Assembly (NCBI GenBank): GCA_964343805.1
Contig: CAYFLR010000117.1
Coordinates: forward strand, 1 to 7,113
Source of the DNA: CAYFLR01 sp964343805
Lineage (GTDB): Bacteria; Bdellovibrionota_B; Oligoflexia; CAYFLR01
Direction of reading: 5' to 3'
Length of the DNA stretch: 7,113 nt
The position numbers and the translations under genes are program-made. The stretch's first letter is position 1, and every line of letters starts with the position of its first letter. Below the pieces are notes generated by a model. The model had not been told where the DNA came from. It ran no database searches and saw nothing but the letters and a program-made list of their open reading frames with translations. Below, in pieces: positions 1-5,656 of the stretch.

Positions 1-1
1 A

Positions 2-337
2 ATTGGCGAAGCTATTGGCGCAAAATCTACAAGCCAGACGAGCAATGAGTTTGAGTTAAATGGTAAGAAAATTACAATAAGATGTGCAAGAAATTCAACT
101 ACTAATTTTGGTATGAGTTTCAAAATGCTTAAGCGGATTGATTCAATTCTCGGAGCTATAGAACAGAATAATGGGGAGTATAACATTTATGAGTTAAGCC
201 CACTGGTTTTCCAAAAAAACATGAGAGAGACAAGAAGCAAAGGTCCTTCAGCTGGAAAAATTGGCTTGGTTAATAGATCATTATTCACAACACAAGGTAA
301 ATATTTTCAGACAGTGAAAATATTAAGCGCTAATTAA
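2..337 (+). CDS. 3' end of an unrecognised protein gene (5' end outside window)
   Basis: The frame is open from base 2 to a TAA at 335-337 and gives 111 residues. It continues past the left edge, so the first in-window ATG (113) is probably an internal Met: the upstream 37 codons are open and protein-like (GEAIGA, then NEFELNGKKITIRCAR). Later segments include a Met-Leu-Lys-Arg-Ile-Asp stretch, YELSPLVFQKNM and a GPSAGKIGLV motif. The EFELNGKKITIR strand is faintly reminiscent of the E-x-K core of restriction-type nuclease folds, but I cannot assign a family. It is the only plus-strand gene and converges on the minus-strand phage genes, so it may be host flank or an accessory cargo gene. That it is a real reading frame is likely; its function is unknown. 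Confidence 0.6.
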   Translation: MGEAIGAKSTSQTSNEFELNGKKITIRCARNSTTNFGMSFKMLKRIDSILGAIEQNNGEYNIYELSPLVFQKNMRETRSKGPSAGKIGLVNRSLFTTQGKYFQTVKILSAN

Positions 338-743
338 TAATCAATTATTTAGACAGTTAACTACTATTTCAATTGATCAAAAATATATGAATATAGTATC
401 GCAAAACTTTAAAAGCTGTATTTTAGTATTATCTTTATGAAACTTGCACAAAAAGTTCAGACTAACTAATGGTCACAGTTCAGATCCTAAAGAAATTTAT
501 TAAAAACTGACAAAACAACTAAAATCATTTGAAACGTCTAATAATGGTTAAAGTATTAAATGTCGATGCTCAAGATATTATGAGTAGTAAAACCTTCGGA
601 TGAGCTATTAAACGATCACGTTCAATTAGCAAAGCTATCGCCCCACAATAAGGGACTACAAAAAAATCAACCACAGATAAAACTAATACAATTGGATCCA
701 GTTGTTTATAAATAGGGGCAATAATTCAATCCCTAATTTTTCT
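338..743. other. Intergenic region between convergent genes, no convincing gene
   Basis: About 400 AT-rich bases with stops in all frames. The longest fragments are a 19-codon ATG frame at 544-603 and an ATG-less frame of about 43 codons ending near 711 (contains KPSDELL and QLDPVVYK). Neither has a clear ribosome-binding site or a family I recognise. It may hold a decayed gene or the element's left boundary. I see no tRNA, integrase or obvious attachment-site repeat. Confidence 0.5.
713..742. terminator. Possible terminator between convergent units
   Basis: TAGGG (713-717) can pair with CCCTA (731-735) around a 13-base loop. On the plus strand it is followed by a T-rich run (ATTTTTCTTT). 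It lies just after the last minus-strand gene and about 375 bp after the plus-strand gene, so it could serve either. The stem is only five pairs and the loop is long, so this is weak. Confidence 0.25.
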
Positions 744-950
744 TTACTCCTTACGGTTAATTATGTTGATAACAGTTTCTAATTCTTTATACATGTCATC
801 AAAGAAGAAAGAAATTACATCCGAATATTGACCAAATAAATCAGAACTGTTTGCTTTTGGTGATCGCAACGATACTTCTGACAAAAAAACACATTTATTC
901 ATTTGTTTTTTAAGAATAGTTTTTGCAGCTTTTAAACGATTATTTTTCAT
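744..950 (-). CDS. Small hypothetical protein, 68 aa
   Basis: An ATG at 950-948 opens a 68-residue frame ending in TAA at 744-746. I chose this start because AAGGAAAG sits 8 bases upstream, a strong Shine-Dalgarno match. The frame continues 28 codons further to an ATG at 1034, but that ATG has only a G-run immediately next to it. The protein starts with a basic segment (MKNNRLKAAKTILKKQ), contains one Cys, and ends in an aromatic and acidic helix-like part (FFFDDMYKELETV). There is no signal peptide, membrane segment or recognised motif. It lies 223 bp after the 109-aa gene with a possible terminator between, so it may be a separate unit. A small phage-encoded or host protein is equally possible. 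Confidence 0.5.
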   Translation of the reverse strand: MKNNRLKAAKTILKKQMNKCVFLSEVSLRSPKANSSDLFGQYSDVISFFFDDMYKELETVINIINRKE

Positions 951-955
951 TTTAG

Positions 956-963
956 CTTTCCTT
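956..963 (-). promoter_or_regulatory. Ribosome-binding site deciding the 68-aa start
   Basis: AAGGAAAG on the minus strand, with the AAGGA core 8 bases before the ATG at 950. It supports the internal start over the upstream ATG at 1034. Confidence 0.6.
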
Positions 964-1068
964 AAAATAATTTGGGGGTTAGGTGTCCGAAAGCCTTTGA
1001 AAGCTTTTCCGGCCGTTTCCAGTACCGGCACCATACCCCAAAATTGTTTTGCACAATTGAATACATAT

Positions 1069-1092
1069 AAAAATACCAGATAACGGTCTGGT
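1069..1092 (-). terminator. Candidate Rho-independent terminator after the 109-aa gene
   Basis: Read on the minus strand, ACCAGA pairs with TCTGGT (six pairs, loop CCGTTA), followed by ATTTTTATAT. It lies about 80 bp after the stop of the 109-aa gene, where the tape-measure transcription unit could end. The stem is short, so confidence is moderate to low. Confidence 0.4.
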
Positions 1093-1173
1093 TGCCGTCA
1101 AAGTTTTCGGATAATCGAACCGTAATGGATAAGTATTAGTTCTGTCAAGTTTGAAATTTAATTAATGTATTAT

Positions 1174-1503
1174 TCACTTGATATGAATTCCTTCACGCCA
1201 TTGTACAAAGGCGAGTTTTATCTCAAGAAGTATCCTACTACTCATTATTTTGACAAAATATTCTTCTAAAGCTTTATTTAAAGATTTTATGTTGTTAATG
1301 AATTCATCAGAAAAAGTTTCAGAATCAGAATAGGGAAGTTGGTAACTAAAATAGTATTCTTTATAAGCACTCTTCATTCGATCTATAACCGTATCAATTA
1401 CCTTTTCTGGGGCGTCTTCTTCTTCCATTATTTTTCGTATTTTTTTTTCGAGCAAATTCCATGTTTTTATCTCTTTTGTTGGAAATTTTATGATTTCAGC
1501 CAT
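1174..1503 (-). CDS. Hypothetical protein downstream of tape measure, 109 aa
   Basis: The ATG at 1503-1501 directly follows the TAA of the tape measure gene (TAAATG, no spacer). A G-rich Shine-Dalgarno (AGGGGGG, 1512-1518) lies 8 bases upstream, inside the last tape-measure codons, so the two genes are probably translationally coupled. The protein is charged and mostly helix-like: MAEIIKFPTKE, a Lys/Glu-rich segment with EEEDAPEKV at about residues 27-35, aromatic YKEYYFSYQ near 47-55, and a C-terminal IKLAFVQWREGI. There is no membrane segment, Cys cluster or recognised domain. Tail-assembly or tail-tip genes usually follow the tape measure, which makes a tail role reasonable, but nothing in the sequence proves it. 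It shares the tape measure's reading frame, separated only by the stop codon. Confidence 0.72.
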   Translation of the reverse strand: MAEIIKFPTKEIKTWNLLEKKIRKIMEEEDAPEKVIDTVIDRMKSAYKEYYFSYQLPYSDSETFSDEFINNIKSLNKALEEYFVKIMSSRILLEIKLAFVQWREGIHIK

Positions 1504-3387
1504 TTAAATTGCCCCCCTACTAATGGAGTTGTTAAGTAAACCACCAACTCTTTGTTCATCACGTATTTTTTCGACTATAATGTTTTTAACTATGTTTCCA
1601 ACCTGCTCTCCAATTTTGGAATATTTATGAGGATCTTCAGATTCTTCGACATTAATATTAATATTTACTGTTGTATTGATACCTCCTCCACCAGACAAAG
1701 CAGATTTTGGAATTACAACCTCAGGAATTCCGCCTTCCCCGAACTCATATGATTTGCCGGATGACATACCCATGCCAATAACGTGTTCATTGATCACTCC
1801 TCCGCCGGCCATATGGAACACAGCACCGGAAGGGTTGACCGTTGGTGTGGACGTTGCAGAACCACCCCATAATCCAGCCAGGGCAGAAGAGCCTTGGGAA
1901 ATCCAATTGGTTGACATATTTAAAAACGGTTCTACAACCTGCTTTTGAAGGATCATTTGACGAAGCATTTTGGAAAAAGCTTGAAAAATTTTTCCAAAAC
2001 TTTGCTCTGAGGAAAACACTGCATTATCGAGTTCAACAGTGAAATTTCTGGCCCACCCCATAGTAGCATTTTTAATAGTATTGCCTACTGACTCAGCCTG
2101 ATATCCAATATCCACATAAGTGATTTTTGTTTTTCTGTGAATAGCATCCATAGAAACGGCAACCTGCTTCTCATGTTCCTTCCAGATTTTATTCATCTGC
2201 CAGTCGTCCACACGGGTGGCCCGATCGAGATCATACCAGGATCGTTGAATTTCTTTTTTATAGTTCTTAGCTCTTTTCTCAAAGGCATTGTATTCTTTAT
2301 TCTGCTCTTTTCCGCGAAATCCAGGGTTATTTATTTGTTTCGGATTATATATTTCATATCCAGGAGTTGAAGAATAAATCGCTTTTTTAACACCCATTGC
2401 CGCTTTTTCAGATGCTTCTAGAGCTTCAACCATTTTTTTAAGTTTAGTAGGGTTAGCTAACATCACATCAATATATCCAACTTTACCCTCTGAAAAATAC
2501 TTCCATCCTTTTAATCTGTTTTGTATAAGATCAAGCGTCCAAGAAACTGGTTCTATAGCCTTCCCAAGGACAGTAATAGAACTTTTTATATCATCAATAT
2601 AAACCGGAATATTTTGCTTTATCAATTCATCATTTGCCTCCACCCAGGACGAAAACTCATCACTTACCCCCTTAACCTGAATTTTGATTTCTTCAAAAAT
2701 TCCGGCGTCCATCATAGTTTTTTGTACCATGGTCCACTGGNNNNNNNNNNNNNNNNCATCTAAAGTTTTTGTCTGTCTTTCCATACCACCCTTAAAACGG
2801 GAGAAAATTTGGTCTAAAGCATCTGAAATCCCAGCTGCAGTTTTCTGAGTTGTAATCATCATGTCCCGGCCATTCTCTGACCATCCGAAGGTCACTTCAT
2901 CCCCCTTGGTTTTAGCCTTGACCCCAAACTCTTTAAGACGCTCAAACTCACCCGTAACAGCATCGGCAAACATCTCAACCGCCTGGTTAAGGTTTTTGCC
3001 CATGCTTGAAGCCGTATCCCCCAGGGTATGCAGCCATTTTGTTCCGGAATGGCCGTAGGCTTCCAGTTTCACAAAAGCGTCTGTCACCTGGTTCAGTTCG
3101 TACGGTGTGGTTTTAGTAAAATCAGCAATCCATTCCATAGATTCTTTGGCGACCTGGCTGGATCCTGTTATAGTTTCGAGCATGATTTCAAACCGTTCAA
3201 AATCACGGGCAGTACGCAGAAAACCACCAGCCAGCTGACCTAGGCCATAACTACCGGCCAAACCGACAATGGCGCCATTCAAAGAAAAAACAGACTCTTT
3301 TAAGGACTCAACGCGCTTTTGAACTTTGGCAAACGCCTTGCCTGATATGTCTTTTGCTGCCAAAATAATTTCAAGCCGAGTATCCAT
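1504..3387 (-). CDS. Phage tail tape measure protein
   Basis: Sets tail length and occupies the tail lumen in long-tailed phages. The N-terminal part (about residues 55-215) matches the tape-measure N-terminal domain: ARDFERFEIMLETITGSS, then FTKTTPYELNQVTDAFVKLEAYG, GEFERLKEFGVKAKT and SRFKGGMERQTKTLD. The C-terminal part resembles lambda-type tape measure ends: SFGKIFQAFSKMLRQM, then a Gly-rich stretch with GGGVINEH and EFGEGGIPEVVIPKS (about 525-564), and a polar Asn/Val-rich tail. At 627 codons, the usual rule of about 1.5 angstrom per residue predicts a tail near 94 nm. The ATG has AAAGGA 6 bases upstream. A 16-base N gap (2741-2756) falls at about residues 211-216; the same frame is open on both sides, so the gap length is probably close to right. 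Normally several head-completion and tail-tube genes separate the capsid gene from this one; here only 213 bp do. Confidence 0.93.
   Translation of the reverse strand: MDTRLEIILAAKDISGKAFAKVQKRVESLKESVFSLNGAIVGLAGSYGLGQLAGGFLRTARDFERFEIMLETITGSSQVAKESMEWIADFTKTTPYELNQVTDAFVKLEAYGHSGTKWLHTLGDTASSMGKNLNQAVEMFADAVTGEFERLKEFGVKAKTKGDEVTFGWSENGRDMMITTQKTAAGISDALDQIFSRFKGGMERQTKTLDXXXXXXQWTMVQKTMMDAGIFEEIKIQVKGVSDEFSSWVEANDELIKQNIPVYIDDIKSSITVLGKAIEPVSWTLDLIQNRLKGWKYFSEGKVGYIDVMLANPTKLKKMVEALEASEKAAMGVKKAIYSSTPGYEIYNPKQINNPGFRGKEQNKEYNAFEKRAKNYKKEIQRSWYDLDRATRVDDWQMNKIWKEHEKQVAVSMDAIHRKTKITYVDIGYQAESVGNTIKNATMGWARNFTVELDNAVFSSEQSFGKIFQAFSKMLRQMILQKQVVEPFLNMSTNWISQGSSALAGLWGGSATSTPTVNPSGAVFHMAGGGVINEHVIGMGMSSGKSYEFGEGGIPEVVIPKSALSGGGGINTTVNININVEESEDPHKYSKIGEQVGNIVKNIIVEKIRDEQRVGGLLNNSISRGAI
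1512..1518 (-). promoter_or_regulatory. Ribosome-binding site of the 109-aa gene inside tape measure
   Basis: AGGGGGG on the minus strand, 8 bases before the ATG at 1503. It overlaps the final Arg-Gly-Ala codons of the tape measure gene, so initiation would be coupled to termination at the adjacent TAA. Confidence 0.5.
2741..2756. other. Assembly gap (16 N) inside tape measure
   Basis: Sixteen unknown bases. The tape measure frame is preserved across them, so the flanks almost certainly belong to one gene. Confidence 0.95.
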
Positions 3388-3468
3388 AACTTATCCTTTA
3401 AATTTGATTTTTATTTTTCGTTGATAAAAATTTTATTTAATCCAATACCTGAATTTTTTTATAAATCA

Positions 3469-3593
3469 NNNNNNNNNNNNNNNNNNNNNNNNNNNNNNNN
3501 NNNNNNNNNNNNNNNNNNNNNNNNNNNNNNNNNNNNNNNNNNNNNNNNNNNNNNNNNNNNNNNNNNNNNNNNNNNNNNNNNNNNNNNNNNNNN
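3469..3593. other. Assembly gap (125 N) between capsid and tape measure
   Basis: 125 unknown bases between the capsid stop and the tape measure start. The flanks are AT-rich and non-coding. If the gap size is wrong or the join is a scaffolding guess, several head-tail genes could be hidden here. Confidence 0.95.
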
Positions 3594-3600
3594 GCTTTAT

Positions 3601-4713
3601 TTATTCTCCGGAGTTTTTAAAGAACCCTCGATAATCCATTAACCCAACACCGAACTCATGCCTTACCTTGAATCCTATTGCATCACGGTTGAAAAAGGTG
3701 TGTTCTTCAGTGTAAGGTTCAGATTGTCCATCTAAATATGCAATTTCTATAGTATCAATTTGATCAGGACTGGCTATAAGGTACCAAGCCATAGATGAGT
3801 CATCATCAAGTCTTGGATCAGAAATTGGAATTAAACTTCCCCAAGGATTATGGACCCCACTTGATTTATTGTCTTCAGGTAGAGATCGAGATCTTACTAT
3901 TATTTCAACATTGGTCTCTTGTTCAGCGGGAACAAGGACATATTGTGGTCTTAGATCTATTTTTACATTTGTAATGCCTGTTTGATCGCGCATTATTCGT
4001 CTACCGGCAGACAATCTTTCTGCAGTAACTGGACCTATGCCAGGAGCATCTGACACAAGATTATTATGGTCAAGATGAAAAACTGGTATTCCATCAGCCA
4101 TCGCTGGATTTCCTACAATTTTACCGTAAACTATATCAGATTCTTTTCTGGCTGCTGCCGCGCCAAAGAGTTGAGGTAACCTTAAAAAGGCTTTCATGTC
4201 ATCATTGATAATCATTTGTCTAGTCAGATAAATGATTTTACCGTAAGATTTTACTGAATAAATTTCCTGAGCGTCGCTCAGTTCGCCTGACTTATATTCT
4301 CCATTTTCAGAGATTAGGTCTAAATCAGGTGCTTCGCTTAATGTAACGCCATGAATATTTTTGAAATTGTCTCCTGATACGATTCTACAGAATGGTAGGA
4401 ATGTCCGAGGAGCCTGTTCATATGCGGTTCTCAAATTTTTATTTGTAATATCTAGAAGGATAGAATCAAAATCATTGGTACTCATAGAACCGATCCTTAT
4501 AAGAGTTTCTCTTGCTACTTGGGCTTTAGTAGACAATTTTCTAACGTCATAACCTGATTCTTCTAAAGCTGTTCTGCATAACCATTGTAGGCTTGCTCCC
4601 TTAAAGTATTCATGTCCAGGTGCTGGATTTTTGACTTGAACTCCCATACTTTTCAATACACCATCAACTATTGCGCTTCTTTTTTTATCTTTCTCTTCTA
4701 CGGTAATAAACAT
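3601..4713 (-). CDS. Phage major capsid protein (protease/capsid fusion type, protease absent)
   Basis: Forms the head shell. The 370 residues match the capsid half of the ClpP-like prohead protease/major capsid fusion family, related to Mu-like gpT. Residues 1-100 resemble the linker of that family (KNPAPGHEYFKGASL near 28-42, TNDFDSILLDITNK at 79-92). The capsid core follows: HGVTLSEAPDLDLI (121-134), VKSYGKIIYLTRQMIINDD (154-172), AAAARKESDIVYG (185-197), GNPAMADGIPVFHLDHNNL (201-219), and at the C-terminus YLIASPDQIDTIEIAYLDGQ (311-330) and FGVGLMDYRGFFKN (354-367). Fusion members carry a protease of roughly 250 residues before the linker; here the ATG begins at the linker, has AAAGGAA 8 bases upstream, and no protease gene precedes it. 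It may self-mature, use a protease encoded elsewhere, or be a remnant. Terminase and portal genes, usually upstream, are also not in the window. Confidence 0.93.
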   Translation of the reverse strand: MFITVEEKDKKRSAIVDGVLKSMGVQVKNPAPGHEYFKGASLQWLCRTALEESGYDVRKLSTKAQVARETLIRIGSMSTNDFDSILLDITNKNLRTAYEQAPRTFLPFCRIVSGDNFKNIHGVTLSEAPDLDLISENGEYKSGELSDAQEIYSVKSYGKIIYLTRQMIINDDMKAFLRLPQLFGAAAARKESDIVYGKIVGNPAMADGIPVFHLDHNNLVSDAPGIGPVTAERLSAGRRIMRDQTGITNVKIDLRPQYVLVPAEQETNVEIIVRSRSLPEDNKSSGVHNPWGSLIPISDPRLDDDSSMAWYLIASPDQIDTIEIAYLDGQSEPYTEEHTFFNRDAIGFKVRHEFGVGLMDYRGFFKNSGE

Positions 4714-4782
4714 CTCTTTTTTCCTTTATTAAATATAGTTTCAAGTTAATATTCATGTTAGCGAAGATTGAATGGTTATGAG

Positions 4783-4817
4783 AAGCCAGATATAGAAAAT
4801 TTTAAGCCATATATAGA
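4783..4817 (-). repeat. Paired 14-bp direct repeats upstream of capsid gene
   Basis: On the plus strand, AAGCCAGATATAGA (4783-4796) and AAGCCATATATAGA (4804-4817) differ at one base and start 21 bp apart, two helical turns. They lie between the zinc-ribbon stop and the capsid start. Same-face spacing fits a pair of binding sites for a regulator, possibly the adjacent zinc-ribbon protein by analogy with zinc-finger late activators such as P2 Ogr and P4 Delta. That link is inference only. Confidence 0.5.
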
Positions 4818-4821
4818 TTTT

Positions 4822-5214
4822 TTACAGAAATGGATAATGTTGTTTCATTTTTAAAAATTGTTTTGATAGAGCAGCTGCCTTTTCCAAAGCTTGAGGATCC
4901 CAGAGATTTATGGTTATTGTTTTCCACTCAGCTTTACAAACCTGGCAATACTTTTTTCGAGTTGGTTTAGTGGTTTTTTCTATTCGGCATTTCGATGACC
5001 CACAAGATGGGCACAGCCCTGTGTCAAATAGAATGTTGCCATCATATAAAAAATTATTGAAATTGTTGATAACACATGATTTTTCTTTAATAACTACTTC
5101 GTTATCTATTATAGATATCAATTTTTTGAGCCTTATAATTTCCTGCATTAAATGATCGAGAGATTCGACTATGTTTTGAAGAGGAATTCTATTTCCCTTA
5201 ATCAGAATGTCCAT
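4822..5214 (-). CDS. Small zinc-ribbon protein, 130 aa
   Basis: I place the start at the ATG at 5214 because AAGGGAG lies 9 bases upstream. The frame can be read back to a TTG at 5271, but that would put this Shine-Dalgarno inside the gene. The first 45 residues look helical (NIVESLDHLMQEIIRLKKLI), suggesting oligomerisation. Cys68-Pro-Ser-Cys71 and Cys90-Gln-Val-Cys93, separated by a basic loop (KTTKPTRKK), form a typical CxxC...CxxC zinc ribbon; Cys76 is an extra cysteine. A Trp-containing segment and an Ala/Lys-rich C-terminal helix follow. The fold suggests nucleic-acid binding or a transcription factor. It does not match the Ogr/Delta cysteine spacing. It sits between replication and capsid genes, 108 bp before the capsid start. 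Specific function unknown. Confidence 0.72.
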   Translation of the reverse strand: MDILIKGNRIPLQNIVESLDHLMQEIIRLKKLISIIDNEVVIKEKSCVINNFNNFLYDGNILFDTGLCPSCGSSKCRIEKTTKPTRKKYCQVCKAEWKTITINLWDPQALEKAAALSKQFLKMKQHYPFL

Positions 5215-5223
5215 ATCCGCTTG

Positions 5224-5230
5224 CTCCCTT
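5224..5230 (-). promoter_or_regulatory. Ribosome-binding site deciding the zinc-ribbon start
   Basis: AAGGGAG on the minus strand, 9 bases before the ATG at 5214. It favours the 130-aa product over the 149-codon TTG-initiated frame. The sequence just upstream, TATTTAATAAAAGG, closely matches the capsid leader TATTTAATAAAGG. Confidence 0.6.
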
Positions 5231-5370
5231 TTATTAAATAACCACACCAAATAAGGTCTGTTTATCCACAAATGAAACCATAAATAGCTTATTTTTTTTT
5301 ATGACTAATAATTTTTTAAGCTGAAAATTAGTGAGAATTTTGTAAAAAGAATTATTAAAGAAAATTGTCG

Positions 5371-5388
5371 ATTTGGACCATTTGGACC
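5371..5388. repeat. Two tandem copies of a 9-bp unit ending at an N gap
   Basis: ATTTGGACC occurs twice head to tail (5371-5379 and 5380-5388), and the N run starts at the very next base. This is what a collapsed short tandem array looks like in a draft assembly. Near a D5-type helicase, 9-bp iterons could be origin sites. They could also be a regulatory array or a simple microsatellite. Confidence 0.7.
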
Positions 5389-5447
5389 NNNNNNNNNNNN
5401 NNNNNNNNNNNNNNNNNNNNNNNNNNNNNNNNNNNNNNNNNNNNNNN
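5389..5447. other. Assembly gap (59 N) next to tandem repeat
   Basis: 59 unknown bases between the 9-bp repeat and AT-rich non-coding sequence. Its left edge coincides exactly with a repeat-unit boundary. The right flank carries no repeat unit. Confidence 0.95.
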
Positions 5448-5656
5448 TCGTCCTTTACTAATTAATAAATAAATAAATCTATTATTTAAATAATAATGAT
5501 CTATGCTCAATAAAAATAAAATAATAATTAATGATTAAATAAAGTAAACTTATAGTAAAAATCATCCGATATCCTTATTTCTTAATTAATTTTGTTTTTA
5601 TGTGTAATTTTAGAATGTTAGGTGCCATTGAAAGGTTTTATAACTAAAAAAATACG
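5448..5656. other. Very AT-rich non-coding stretch after the helicase gene
   Basis: No gene is visible in these 209 bases or in the rest of the 442-bp space between the helicase stop and the zinc-ribbon start. The sequence is dominated by A and T, with TAAATAAATAAAT runs and a perfect 16-bp palindrome, TATTATTTAAATAATA (5480-5495). Together with the 9-bp repeats beyond the gap, it could be an origin with an unwinding element, or simply an AT-rich intergenic region. No clear terminator hairpin for the helicase gene is seen. Confidence 0.5.

Noticed and set aside
544..711. Short plus-strand reading frames, perhaps a pseudogene
   Set aside because: The 19-codon ATG frame is followed by in-frame stops, and the other fragment has no start. 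I recognise no homology, so chance reading cannot be excluded.
951..1034. 28-codon upstream extension of the small left gene
   Set aside because: The ATG at 1034 has only a G-run touching it, while AAGGAAAG is ideally placed before the ATG at 950. Kept as a composition finding, not as coding sequence.
1143..1148. TTGACA on the minus strand as a promoter for the 68-aa gene
   Set aside because: No acceptable -10 hexamer is found at 16-18 bases downstream, so the -35 match alone is not enough.
3601..4713. Encapsulin-like compartment protein rather than a phage capsid
   Set aside because: The linker and capsid motifs match the phage protease/capsid fusion family closely, and a tape measure and phage helicase lie alongside.
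4732..4737. TATATT as a -10 box for the capsid gene
   Set aside because: Transcription would start inside or after the ribosome-binding site, and there is no matching -35 element at 17 bases.
5215..5271. TTG-initiated N-terminal extension of the zinc-ribbon gene
   Set aside because: The TTG has no ribosome-binding site, and a strong AAGGGAG lies inside the extension 9 bases before the ATG at 5214.
5455..5500. Simple TAAA repeats as a CRISPR or iteron array
   Set aside because: Units are very short, imperfect and low-complexity, with no spacers. They fit AT-rich intergenic DNA.
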